32,861 nt of DNA from Planctomycetaceae bacterium (lineage in GTDB: Bacteria; Planctomycetota; UBA8742; UBA2392; JABWBM01): the NCBI GenBank assembly GCA_013360495.1, contig JABWBM010000015.1:1-32861 (forward strand), given 5' to 3'. Position 1 is the first letter of the stretch; the number at the start of each line of letters is the position of its first letter. Position numbers and translations under genes: made by a program. The notes under the pieces were generated by a model. The model had not been told where the DNA came from. It saw nothing but the letters and a program-made list of their open reading frames with translations, and made no database searches. Positions 9,535-18,507 of the stretch are shown piece after piece.

Positions 9535-9536
9535 CG

Positions 9537-9614
9537 CGTCATTCCGGCGGAAGCCGGAATCCAGAGATGAATCATGGACGGCGAGACTGGATACCGGCTT
9601 ACGCCGGTATGACG
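9537..9614. repeat. REP/BIME-like inverted repeat of two hairpins
   Basis: cgtcattccggcggaagccggaatccag (9537-9564) and ctggataccggcttacgccggtatgacg (9587-9614) are inverted repeats (25/28 matches); each arm is itself a perfect 8-bp-stem hairpin. Confidence 0.9.
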
Positions 9615-9637
9615 GTGCCTGCGCGTCTTTTGCTGTC

Positions 9638-10168
9638 CTACTTGCGTACATTCTGCTTGTCCACCTCGTCCGCCCGCATGGAAACGGCATTCTTGTGGTA
9701 TTCCTCGAGAACGCTGCGGTTCTTGTCGGCAAAGACGAAGATACGGTCGTTCTCGACGCGGTCGATGGTGACGAACTTGCCGTTTTGCAGCATGACGCGG
9801 TCATCGCGCTTGAGCGCGTTCATCATTTCGTCGAATTTCTTCTGCTGCTTCTTGCGCGCGCGGGCGGGCAGGATCATGAAGAATATCAGCATCACCGCCA
9901 GCAGAATGAAAGGCAGCAGCAAACCCTCCATGCCTGGCGCCGGGGCGCCGCCTTGAGGCTGCTGCAACGACCCATCGGCGCGTCCGGTATCGACCTGACT
10001 GGCGGCAGGCGCCGCGCTATTGGCAGCAGGCGTTCCGGCGTTCGCCGGAGCGGGGGCAGCATTCGGTGCGGGCGTTGCCGGGGCCGGAGCGTTATTGTCC
10101 TGCGCCAGCACCAAGCCGTTCATATTCCATTCGTTCATCATGTTGGTCCCATTGCTCCTGTGTGTCAC
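9638..10168 (-). CDS. yajC: Preprotein translocase subunit YajC with Ala/Pro-rich N-terminal extension
   Basis: LLLPFILLAVMLIFFMILPARARKKQQKKFDEMMNALKRDDRVMLQNGKFVTIDRVENDRIFVFADKN; same strand as and upstream of secDF. Start may be internal. Confidence 0.9.
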   Translation of the reverse strand: MTHRSNGTNMMNEWNMNGLVLAQDNNAPAPATPAPNAAPAPANAGTPAANSAAPAASQVDTGRADGSLQQPQGGAPAPGMEGLLLPFILLAVMLIFFMILPARARKKQQKKFDEMMNALKRDDRVMLQNGKFVTIDRVENDRIFVFADKNRSVLEEYHKNAVSMRADEVDKQNVRK

Positions 10169-10266
10169 TGGTTCATCTCCGGATCCCCGGTTACCTGGCG
10201 TAGCGCTCGCTATTCGCTCGCTTGCCTCATGCCTTCGCGGGGACGACGTCGCCTATGGCTTTTCTG

Positions 10267-12915
10267 TCAAGAATTCAGCGTGCGCTCCCGTTGTTCGATG
10301 CGATAGGGTTTCATCACGTCGCCTTCCTGCACGTCATTGAAACGCTGCAAGACGATGCCGCAATCGAAACCTTCGCGTACTTCCTTCACTTCGTCCTTGA
10401 AGCGCTTGAGCGAGGCGATCGGCCCGTCAAAAATCTTCTCGCCGCCGCGGTAGAGGCGCACGTGAGAAGTGCGGGAAATCGTTCCCTCGGTGACAAGGCA
10501 GCCAGCGATATTGCCGATCTTGCTCGCCTTGAAGACCTTTCGCACTTCGACGACGCCTTCTTCGACTTCGACTTCCTCGGGTTTGAGCAAACCGGAGAGC
10601 GCGTCACGGATATCTTCGAACAGGCGATAAATCACTTCGTATTCGCGGATGTCGACATGGTGGTTGTCGGCCAGTTCCTGCGCCGTGGGTTCTACGCGCG
10701 CATTGAAGCTGATGATGATCGCGCCCGAAGCTTCGGCGAGGCGTACGTCGGTCGTCGTCACCGAGCCGACGCCGGAGTGCAGAATGCGGATCGACACTTC
10801 CTCGTGCTTGAATTTCTCGAGTTCCTCGCGGATTGTCTCGGCCGTGCCGGCGACGTCAGTCTTGATCACGAGGCGCAGTTCGGCTTGCTGGCCGCTCTTC
10901 TTTTCCTGTGACCATTGCTCGAGCGTCATCGCCTTGCCTGCGCGGGCGCGCTCCAGTTCCTTTTCCTGCGCGCGAACCTTGGTGGCGATCTCCGAGGCCT
11001 TCTTCAGGTCTTCGACGCCATAGAAACGCGCCCCGGCCTCGGGGATCTCCGAAAGACCGGTGACGGCGACGGGTACCGACGGGCCGGCCTCATCAAGCTC
11101 GTGGCCGCGCGAGTCATACATGGCGCGAACGCGGCCAAAGCCATGCCCGGCAACGATCGCCTGTCCTTTATGGAGTGTGCCTTCCTGCACGAGCACGGTG
11201 GCGACGATGCCTCGCCCCTCGCTCAGGTCGGCTTCGAGCACGGTGCCGACGGCCGGCTTATCGGGGTTCGCTTTCAGTTCGAGGATTTCCGCCATGTCGG
11301 TGAGCGTTTGGATCAGTTTCTTGAGTCCCGTTCCTTTAATGGCGCTTACTTCGACGATTTCCGTCGATCCGCCCCAATCGGGACTCATCAAATTATGGGT
11401 GGCCAGCATTTGGCGCGCGCGCGCGATGTTGGCTTCGGGCTTGTCGATTTTGGTGATCGCGACAACGATTTCGACCCCGGCGGCTCGTGCGTGGCTGATA
11501 GCTTCCACCGTTTGCGGCATGACGCCGTCGTCGGCGGCGCAAACGATCACGGCAATATCCGTCACTTGGGCGCCACGGGCGCGCATATTCGTGAACGCTT
11601 CGTGGCCGGGGGTATCGATAAAGGTGACTTCCATCGGTGATCCGCTTTCGCGTTCGACGGAGACGCGGAACGCGCCGATATGCTGGGTGATGCCGCCCGC
11701 TTCGTGGGCGGCGCGATCCATCTTGTTGATGGCGTCGAGCAGCGACGTCTTGCCATGGTCGACGTGGCCCATAATCGTTACGACGGGTGCGCGGATGGCA
11801 AGATTTTCTGCGGCATCGTCGTGTTTGCCAAGTTCCGCCTCGATCAATTGCTCGGCGCTCTTGGCGCTCTTGACGGTGATTTCACGGTCGAGTAGCACAG
11901 CGATATCGGCAATGATCTCGGCGGAGAGGGAGTCGTTGATGCGAATCAACATGCCCTCTTTCATCAACACTTCCATGATGGCATTGATTTTCACGCCCAG
12001 AACTTCCGAGAGCTGGCGCAGGTTGATCGGCAGTTCGACGGTCACCGGCTCGGCGGGGCCTTCGAGTTTCTGGGTGCCCTTGCCTCCGGCGGCGCCGGGA
12101 AGGTGTCTCGTCTGGCGCTGGCTGGCGTATGTCGAATCCTTCACGTCAAAACGCTGACGGCCCGTCCGCGTGGTATCGCGGCCGAGACCGCCGGAGCGTC
12201 TTCCGCGAGCCGCGGCGCCCTGATCTCCGGCAGGCGGCGGTCCGCCTGGACGAGTTGGCCCTGATGCGCCCTGCGGCCTCGCCTTTGCTGCAGCGCGAGG
12301 TTCGGCTTCGACGGCTTTGTTGCCCGTTGGCGCCGCGAATTTCGGTCCGCTCTGTTCTTCTTCGCGCTTGACCGCTGGCGCGCCAGCAGCGGCAGCACCA
12401 AACTTCGCGCGGAAGCTTGCTTTGAGAAGCAACTTTTCAGGGCTCGTCAGCCCTTTGTACCCGCTGCGTCCGATCTCGATACCGATGTTGCGGCCGAGTT
12501 GAACCAGTTCTTCAAAAGTAATGCCAAGCTCTCCCGCGAGATCCCACGCGAGCTTGCACGACGCGATACGCGCGCGGTCATCTTCGCTGACGGCGGCGAA
12601 ATCGGCGATATTGATCTTGAGCGTCTTCGCGATCAAGCCAAGCGCCCCTTCATCGAGGCCGAGCTCGCCCTTGACCTTCTGGGCCACTTCCTGACGCTGG
12701 GCTGCTTCGGCTGCCTGGGCCTGCTGCGCTGCCGTCACGGCGTTGTGCTTCTTATGAGCGTCGCGGATTTTCTTCGCGTCGTCCTCGGATATGGACGTAT
12801 TCCAGACCTTCACCTCAACGCCGACGGACGCGGCGATGTCTTTTAACGCATTCATCTCAATACCGAGCTCGGTATAGAGTTCCTTCGCGCGAATTTTCGC
12901 CTGTGCTTTGGCCAC
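10267..12915 (-). CDS. infB: Translation initiation factor IF-2
   Basis: APVVTIMGHVDHGKTSLLDAI, GGITQHIGAF, FIDTPGHEAFTNMRARGAQVTDIAV, C-terminal IF-2 domains. Confidence 0.99.
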   Translation of the reverse strand: MAKAQAKIRAKELYTELGIEMNALKDIAASVGVEVKVWNTSISEDDAKKIRDAHKKHNAVTAAQQAQAAEAAQRQEVAQKVKGELGLDEGALGLIAKTLKINIADFAAVSEDDRARIASCKLAWDLAGELGITFEELVQLGRNIGIEIGRSGYKGLTSPEKLLLKASFRAKFGAAAAGAPAVKREEEQSGPKFAAPTGNKAVEAEPRAAAKARPQGASGPTRPGGPPPAGDQGAAARGRRSGGLGRDTTRTGRQRFDVKDSTYASQRQTRHLPGAAGGKGTQKLEGPAEPVTVELPINLRQLSEVLGVKINAIMEVLMKEGMLIRINDSLSAEIIADIAVLLDREITVKSAKSAEQLIEAELGKHDDAAENLAIRAPVVTIMGHVDHGKTSLLDAINKMDRAAHEAGGITQHIGAFRVSVERESGSPMEVTFIDTPGHEAFTNMRARGAQVTDIAVIVCAADDGVMPQTVEAISHARAAGVEIVVAITKIDKPEANIARARQMLATHNLMSPDWGGSTEIVEVSAIKGTGLKKLIQTLTDMAEILELKANPDKPAVGTVLEADLSEGRGIVATVLVQEGTLHKGQAIVAGHGFGRVRAMYDSRGHELDEAGPSVPVAVTGLSEIPEAGARFYGVEDLKKASEIATKVRAQEKELERARAGKAMTLEQWSQEKKSGQQAELRLVIKTDVAGTAETIREELEKFKHEEVSIRILHSGVGSVTTTDVRLAEASGAIIISFNARVEPTAQELADNHHVDIREYEVIYRLFEDIRDALSGLLKPEEVEVEEGVVEVRKVFKASKIGNIAGCLVTEGTISRTSHVRLYRGGEKIFDGPIASLKRFKDEVKEVREGFDCGIVLQRFNDVQEGDVMKPYRIEQRERTLNS

Positions 12916-13103
12916 ATCACCTCAAACATTCATCCAGCGCCGCCCGGGACGGCGCAATCGGATCGTTTTCGAACCAAGGGCGCGATACTATAAGTGCCAG
13001 CTTCCTTCACCGCAAGTGTTTGAAAAGCCGTTATTTATCACATCTCGGGCGGCGAAAAACGTCCGTCATGGGGTTATGATGGCGGAAGGGTTCGAGGACG
13101 CGC

Positions 13104-13565
13104 ATGCGGGATTTCTCGTGGATCAAGAAGGGGCAGCTTGCCGGCATGGCCATGCCGGGCAGCGCTACCGACATAGAAGACGATCTCCAGTTCCTCCGTG
13201 ATTCTGGCATCCGGCTTCTGGTTTCGCTTTCCGAGCGTCCGATCGACCCCCAGCTTCTTGCCCGCTATGACATTTCCGCCCTGCATCTTCCGGTGGCGGA
13301 TTTCACGCCGCCATCGATCGAGCAGCTTCGCAAATTTCTCGACCATGTCCGCTTTACGCTCTCCCAGGGCGGGGCCGTGGGGGTCCATTGCCGCGCCGGC
13401 CTTGGGCGTACTGGCACGGTGCTCGCGAGCTATCTGATCAGCGAGGGCATGGACACGGCGAGCGCCATGGCTGAAGTTCGCCGCATCCGGCCCGGTTCCA
13501 TCGAGACGGACGAGCAGGAAGCGGTGCTCGAGGAGTTCGAGCGCGCGCTCCGTAAAAAGAAGTGA
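13104..13565 (+). CDS. Dual-specificity phosphatase-like protein (DUSP23/VHZ-like)
   Basis: VHCRAGLGRTGTVLASYLISEGM (CX5R loop), N-terminal DFSWIKKGQLAGMAMPGS, C-terminal IRPGSIETDEQEAV. Confidence 0.9.
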   Translation: MRDFSWIKKGQLAGMAMPGSATDIEDDLQFLRDSGIRLLVSLSERPIDPQLLARYDISALHLPVADFTPPSIEQLRKFLDHVRFTLSQGGAVGVHCRAGLGRTGTVLASYLISEGMDTASAMAEVRRIRPGSIETDEQEAVLEEFERALRKKK

Positions 13566-13663
13566 GCGGGAATATTCCCGCGCTTGCGGGCGTTGTCCCA
13601 TCCGCATACAATTCGCTCCGGGCTAACGAGCGAAAGTTTCGAGCACACAAAGGAGAAATCATC

Positions 13664-13987
13664 ATGGGCGCCGCACTTCAAGAGATCACTACGGACAGTT
13701 TCGACAGCTTCGTCAAGGCGACGCCGGTGACGGTGGTCGATTTCTCCGCGACGTGGTGCGGTCCCTGCCAGGTGTTGAAGCCAACGGTCGAGCAACTCGC
13801 CGGCGAATACGCTGGCAAGGTGAACATCGGCAAGGTGGACATCGACCAGAATCAGGACCTCGCCGTGCGCTTCGGCGTGATGAGCGTTCCGACGCTGTTA
13901 TTTTTTAAAGGCGGCAAGCAAGTGGACAGCATGCTCGGCGTCCAACACAAGAACACTATTCAGGCCAAGATCAACGCGCTACTGTAG
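13664..13987 (+). CDS. trxA: Thioredoxin
   Basis: VDFSATWCGPCQVLKPTVEQLA, FGVMSVPTLLFFKGGKQV. ATG at 13664 preceded by aaggag. Confidence 0.96.
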   Translation: MGAALQEITTDSFDSFVKATPVTVVDFSATWCGPCQVLKPTVEQLAGEYAGKVNIGKVDIDQNQDLAVRFGVMSVPTLLFFKGGKQVDSMLGVQHKNTIQAKINALL

Positions 13988-14015
13988 AAAGAACTGCGAG
14001 TAGCACGTTCAAATG

Positions 14016-14046
14016 AAAACCGCCCCTCGCATGGGGCGGTTTTTTC
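14016..14046 (+). terminator. Rho-independent terminator after thioredoxin
   Basis: aaaaccgcccc-tcgcat-ggggcggtttttttc hairpin followed by a T-run. Confidence 0.93.
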
Positions 14047-14075
14047 AATGTCCTGAAATTCTGACGGCGTCGCGA

Positions 14076-14573
14076 TCAACCCGGGATCGTCAGCTTGACG
14101 CCGGGGCGCAGGTCGTTGCCGTATTTCTTCACCACGTCAGGATTGGCGGCCTTCCAGTCGTCCTGGGTTTTGCCGAGAAATTTGAAATGCGTGTCTTTGT
14201 AGGCGATCTTCCACCAGTTGTCGCCCGACTGCACGGTATAAACGCCGTCCTTAACATTGTTCGCGAGCTGGGGCGACATGGCGAGATGGCTTGCGGCGTT
14301 GCTTCGTTGTTCCGCGGGCGGTTGACCGGCGACCGGAGCATCGTTCGTCTGCGAACCGCTCGTCGCGGGGGTCTGCGTGGAAACCGGACGCGCGCGCGAA
14401 GGCGTCGTCATATCGCCCACACGCAAAGCAACCGTATCGGGGGACATGCTCGAAACCGGATTCTCCGGCCTCACCGCGTCGCGGCCAAAGTCGATGACAC
14501 TATCCCAAATCAAGCCAAGCCCAAGACTTAAAACGCAGGCGATGACAATGGCGATCTTGATTCCGCGGTCCAT
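14076..14573 (-). CDS. Membrane-anchored LysM-domain protein
   Basis: N-terminal TM IKIAIVIACVLSLGLGLIW; C-terminal YTVQSGDNWWKIAYKDTHFKFLGKTQDDWKAANPDVVKKYGNDLRPGVKLTIPG. Confidence 0.85.
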   Translation of the reverse strand: MDRGIKIAIVIACVLSLGLGLIWDSVIDFGRDAVRPENPVSSMSPDTVALRVGDMTTPSRARPVSTQTPATSGSQTNDAPVAGQPPAEQRSNAASHLAMSPQLANNVKDGVYTVQSGDNWWKIAYKDTHFKFLGKTQDDWKAANPDVVKKYGNDLRPGVKLTIPG

Positions 14574-14844
14574 AACGGCTCCTCACAACGGGCGGCGCGC
14601 ACCGCGATGTGCGGCGTGCAGCCCCCCCCGTGAGGTATCGGCAGGATGAGCGCTTCCTTTAAGGAAATCGCAAATCGAAACGGCGCCCCTTGCGCCATTC
14701 ACCACTGGCGCTTTCCCAAGACGGCTGGTATAAATCCCGGCAATTCAGACCTTTGTGCGGTGTGCGCGATTCAGGCATTGGCGTGGCCGCGAGGGAAAAA
14801 TTCCGCCTTCCGGGTCGGCGAAGGCCGGTGGAATGGGGTTCCGT

Positions 14845-15633
14845 ATGAAATGTTTTGCCGTTGTGGTTGCCGCGCTTGCTTTGTGCTGCGTTTCCGCCTG
14901 TTCGATATTCAAGCGGGATATCTATCCGGAGAATCCGTACACCGGAAGCATAGAGATCAAGTCTGTCGCGGTCGCTCCTTTTATCGTGGCGGACGATATC
15001 GCCATGCAGCCGAGCCCGCAGTTCGGTCTTGGCATGTTCAAGGCCGGCGACGGACGGACGATTTGCTATTCCACTGAATTCGCCGCGACCTTCGCGTCCA
15101 ACCTTTCGCAGTTCGGGCTCACAATCTATCCGCCGCACAAGGTGGAAGCCGCGTGGATCGAAGCGGAAAAGAACGGCCAGCCGTCCAACCCGATGGCGAC
15201 CAAAGATCAGGCGATGGCGCTTGGGCGTATGCTCAAGGTAGACGCCATTCTCGTGGGCGAGGTTATGACCTGGAAGCCCTATGACGAAACGGTGCTCCGC
15301 CTGCACTGGAGCCTGTTCTACACGCGCTCGCGCGCGACATCGGCGGGCGATGTGCGCGAGGCCGAGCGTTCCGGGCTTGGCGGCGGCGAAGCCGGCATGG
15401 ATTATTCGAAAATGCCGGTGTTCAGCGAACAGTTGGTGCTCGATTCAGGAACGAAGAAGACGATTGAGGATCTGGAAACCTACACGTCGTCCCTTGGCGA
15501 TATCGACCCGTACCACAACAAGACCAAGGCCATCACCGCGCGCTCCTATCCTTACTACGTCGAGTTCGCTTCGTGGGTTGCCATGCGCAATGCGTTCATC
15601 GACTGGGAAGCGAATAGCAAGTCCGGCAGGTAG
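14845..15633 (+). CDS. Putative lipoprotein, unknown function
   Basis: Signal and lipobox MKCFAVVVAALALCCVSAC; alternative ATG at 14833. Confidence 0.8.
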   Translation: MKCFAVVVAALALCCVSACSIFKRDIYPENPYTGSIEIKSVAVAPFIVADDIAMQPSPQFGLGMFKAGDGRTICYSTEFAATFASNLSQFGLTIYPPHKVEAAWIEAEKNGQPSNPMATKDQAMALGRMLKVDAILVGEVMTWKPYDETVLRLHWSLFYTRSRATSAGDVREAERSGLGGGEAGMDYSKMPVFSEQLVLDSGTKKTIEDLETYTSSLGDIDPYHNKTKAITARSYPYYVEFASWVAMRNAFIDWEANSKSGR

Positions 15634-15651
15634 AGGTTGCCGTATTTCCCC

Positions 15652-16233
15652 ATGAAGAAGCTCGTCATTGGCGTGACCGGTTCCATCGCTGCCGTGAAGA
15701 TTCCGGCGCTGCTGACCTTGCTTCGCGGCAAACTTGATGTGACTATCGCCATGACCGATTCCGCGCGCGAGTTCGTCGGGCCGCAAGCCTTCCTCGCGCT
15801 CACCGGAAACCCGGTGATTACGACGATCTGGGAGCCGGCCTACTCGAAACCGAAACACATCGACCTCGCGGATGAACTCGACGCTCTGCTGATCGCGCCG
15901 GCAACGGCGAATATCATCGGGAAGATGGCGAACGGCGTCGCTGACGACCCGGTCAGCACGCTCGCCATTTCTGTGCTGCCAAACGAAAAACCTGTGATCG
16001 TTGCGCCCGCCATGAATACCCGCATGTGGAAGCACCCCGCGACCCAGCATAACGTGGAAACACTGCGAAGCTGGGGCATTCACATCGTCGATCCCGCCGA
16101 GGGCGATCTCGCCTGCGGCTGGCAGGGCGTTGGCCGCCTCGCCGAGCCGGATGCCATCGCCGAGGCGGTGCTGCGCATCGTTGGCGAAGGCACGAAGCGA
16201 AAGAACGCCGCTTCGCAGCCTAGGAGGAAATAG
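15652..16233 (+). CDS. Flavoprotein of the phosphopantothenoylcysteine decarboxylase (CoaC) family
   Basis: KKLVIGVTGSIAAVKIPALLTLL, DALLIAPATANIIGKMANGVADD, VIVAPAMNTRMWKHPATQHNVETL. Confidence 0.9.
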   Translation: MKKLVIGVTGSIAAVKIPALLTLLRGKLDVTIAMTDSAREFVGPQAFLALTGNPVITTIWEPAYSKPKHIDLADELDALLIAPATANIIGKMANGVADDPVSTLAISVLPNEKPVIVAPAMNTRMWKHPATQHNVETLRSWGIHIVDPAEGDLACGWQGVGRLAEPDAIAEAVLRIVGEGTKRKNAASQPRRK

Positions 16234-16485
16234 GCGCCGGAACTTTCCAGGTGATAGCAGAGTTTGGCGCTTCTCAGGCCGATCTTGCCCTGTTCGCCAA
16301 AGAATGGATCGTGACCCTTTGCCTGCTTTCTCACGCTTTTCTTGAACTCCGCACGCCGTACTTCGCACTGTTCTTGCGATTGCAAAGTGCCGCAAAAGCG
16401 TTAAAGTCTTTGGACTCGCGACGGCGTAGCTTGCTGATGCTGATTGGCCTGCGCGCGGCGTCGTCGGCGCCGGTTGACAACCGAA

Positions 16486-16560
16486 GGTGGCGTAGCCAAG
16501 TGGTTAGGCAACTGATTGCAAATCAGTCACACGTCGGTTCGACTCCGACCGCCACCTCCA
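16486..16560 (+). tRNA. tRNA-Cys (anticodon GCA), CCA encoded
   Basis: Acceptor ggtggcg/cgccacc, anticodon stem actga-ttGCAaa-tcagt, T-arm gtcgg-ttcgact-ccgac, discriminator T then CCA. Confidence 0.97.
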
Positions 16561-16561
16561 A
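16510..16561. repeat. Putative attL: 52-bp direct repeat within the tRNA-Cys 3' half
   Basis: aactg[a/g]ttgcaaatcagtcacacgtcggttcgactccgaccgccacctccaa is repeated at 23337-23388 with one mismatch. Confidence 0.9.
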
Positions 16562-16569
16562 GCCTCATC

Positions 16570-16600
16570 AGCCCCGGAATCGTCTCCGGGGCTGTTTTCT
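16570..16600 (+). terminator. Terminator downstream of tRNA-Cys
   Basis: agccccgga-atcgtc-tccggggct (9-bp perfect stem) followed by gttttctt. Confidence 0.85.
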
Positions 16601-16682
16601 TGAAGTTCTACACGGGTTTGAGGCTCGTCGGTGGATTCGTATGCCACACGATGACGTTGTTGCTCATGCAATGGTTCAATAA

Positions 16683-16774
16683 CCTGCCATTCGGACGACA
16701 TAGAACCTACCATTTAGCCGACACTAAACCTACCATTTGGCCGTAAGCTAAAGTACCATTTGGCCGAGACGAGT
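16683..16774. repeat. Four tandem degenerate 23-bp repeats
   Basis: Units at 16683, 16706, 16729 and 16752, exact 23-bp period, consensus cctaccatttggccgacactaaa. Confidence 0.9.
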
Positions 16775-16815
16775 TTTCGGGGGAGGCGGTGAGCTTCCGT
16801 TACTTTGAGGCCAAT

Positions 16816-18060
16816 ATGGCTACTGCATCCCAATATCCACGATACATTCGCCCTCGCATTGAAGAGGCGCTGGCAGACACCCCTGTTGTCCTGATTCACG
16901 GGCCGCGCCAATGTGGTAAGACGACATTAGCGCGAATGATCGGTGATGACGCGGGCTACGCATACATCACGTTCGATGACGAAATTCATCTTACCGCAGC
17001 AATCGAAGACCCCGTGGGTTTTGTGGCTGAATTGCCCGACAAGGTGGTATTGGATGAAGTTCAACGAGCGCCGCAACTCTTCATGTCCATCAAAGCGGCA
17101 GTGGATCGGCAGCGCAAGCCGGGGCGCTTCCTCTTGACTGGTTCAGCCAATGTTCTGGTTGTCCCCAAGCTCGCCGACTCCTTGGCTGGCCGCATGGGGA
17201 TACTGCGTCTTCATCCCTTGGCTCAATGTGAATTGATTTCTCATCGCCCCGGATTTTTCAATGCCTTGTTCGCAGGGAAATTCACCTTCAAGCCGGGGGA
17301 ACGACTTGGGAAGAACCTAGCACAGCGGGTCATTAGCGGCGGATATCCTGACGCACTGCGTCGAGGAAGCTCCGAACGTCGTGCAGGGTGGTATCGCGAT
17401 TACATCGAAACGCTGGTACAGCGGGACATTAGCGATCTGGCACGGATCAGCGCCTTGGACGCGCTGCCACGATTGCTTGAACTCGCCGCTGGCCAGACGG
17501 CAAGGTTGGTCAATGTGTCAGAGCTTGCTGGCCCATTCAACCTCAACCGAAAAACGATTCGTGACTATGTCACCCTCTTGGAGCGAGTATTTCTGCTTGA
17601 ACTCTTGCCGCCTTGGCATACCAATCGTTTGAGCCGCCTCATCAAGAAGCCAAAGCTTCATCTGGGGGACACCGGTCTTGCCGCCGCATTGCTCAATTTC
17701 GATGCTGACGGCTTGATGCAGGATCGCGACTTTTTTGGACAGTTGCTTGAGACATTCGTTTTTCAGGAGTTGCGGCGTCAGGCCAGTTGGTACGAGAAAC
17801 ACATCGCGTTCTACCACTTTCGCGACAAAGACGGCGCTGAGGTTGACATTGTCGCAGAACTTGGCGCACGCGGGGTGGCGGGCATTGAGGTCAAAGCCTC
17901 TTCGACCGTAACCGGGTCGGACTTTCGCGGGTTGCGTAAGTTGCAGGAAGTTACGGGCAAACGCTTTCTGGCGGGAGTCGTCCTCTATGACGGCGATAGC
18001 GTGGCGCGATTCGGTGAAGGTCTCTATGCCGTTCCGATCAGCGCCCTGTGGGAAGCATAG
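16816..18060 (+). CDS. ATP-binding protein, AAA_14/DUF4143 type
   Basis: Walker A VVLIHGPRQCGKTTLAR, Walker B KVVLDEVQRAP, FLLTGSANVLVVPKLADSLAGRM, VISGGYPDAL, LHLGDTGLAAAL, C-terminal nuclease-like GAEVDIVAEL...GIEVKASSTV. Confidence 0.93.
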   Translation: MATASQYPRYIRPRIEEALADTPVVLIHGPRQCGKTTLARMIGDDAGYAYITFDDEIHLTAAIEDPVGFVAELPDKVVLDEVQRAPQLFMSIKAAVDRQRKPGRFLLTGSANVLVVPKLADSLAGRMGILRLHPLAQCELISHRPGFFNALFAGKFTFKPGERLGKNLAQRVISGGYPDALRRGSSERRAGWYRDYIETLVQRDISDLARISALDALPRLLELAAGQTARLVNVSELAGPFNLNRKTIRDYVTLLERVFLLELLPPWHTNRLSRLIKKPKLHLGDTGLAAALLNFDADGLMQDRDFFGQLLETFVFQELRRQASWYEKHIAFYHFRDKDGAEVDIVAELGARGVAGIEVKASSTVTGSDFRGLRKLQEVTGKRFLAGVVLYDGDSVARFGEGLYAVPISALWEA

Positions 18061-18073
18061 GCAGGACGTGCGT

Positions 18074-18463
18074 TCATTCAAGGTATCGCTCAACTTCCTG
18101 AATAAGATCGAGGGGGTTGAATGGCTTTCGATAAATGAATTTTGGTTTGAGTGCGCGTAGTGTCTGTTCCTGTTCGGTCGAAGCCGCGCCTGTGATGACA
18201 CCGATCAGACTGCCATGCTCGACAGAGGAATCCTGAAGCGCCTTGATAAAATCTATGCCGTTCATGCCGGGCAGGGCGATGTCCACAAGGATGACGTTGA
18301 AAAGAAGGTCGCGACTGGTCACCAAGGAAAGCGCATACGACGCCTCCGGCGCGTCGCATACCAGCCAACCCTCGCGCTCGAACATCATGCCGACAAACCT
18401 GCGTAGCTGCACGTCATCGTCGATGATCAGCACGGATAAATTTTTCGCCCGCTTTTTCTTCAC
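18074..18463 (-). CDS. Single-domain response regulator
   Basis: SVLIIDDDVQLRRFVGMMFEREGW, NVILVDIALPGMNGIDFI, FIYRKPFNPLDLIQEVERYL. Confidence 0.92.
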   Translation of the reverse strand: MKKKRAKNLSVLIIDDDVQLRRFVGMMFEREGWLVCDAPEASYALSLVTSRDLLFNVILVDIALPGMNGIDFIKALQDSSVEHGSLIGVITGAASTEQEQTLRALKPKFIYRKPFNPLDLIQEVERYLE

Positions 18464-18507
18464 GTTTGTCCCCTCTTGCGGAACGCTAACGCGGTCTTCG
18501 TTTATCG

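Noticed and set aside
11060-12157. 365-aa plus-strand ORF opposite infB
   Set aside because: Antisense of conserved IF-2 domains; low-complexity Ser/Ala-rich composition typical of shadow ORFs.
14621-14629. Poly-C run near 14621-14629
   Set aside because: Intergenic, upstream of neither a clear promoter nor a start codon; no support for phase variation.
16504-16713. Minus-strand 69-aa ORF ending WRWRSESNRRVTDLQSVA
   Set aside because: Its C-terminus is the antisense translation of tRNA-Cys and its terminator; not reported as a gene, only used to analyse the att junction.
16816-18060. DUF4143 ATPase as a defence-system or toxin-antitoxin component
   Set aside because: The family is common in mobile or variable regions, but no partner effector gene is adjacent and no specific defence signature was seen; left as an ATPase of unknown role.
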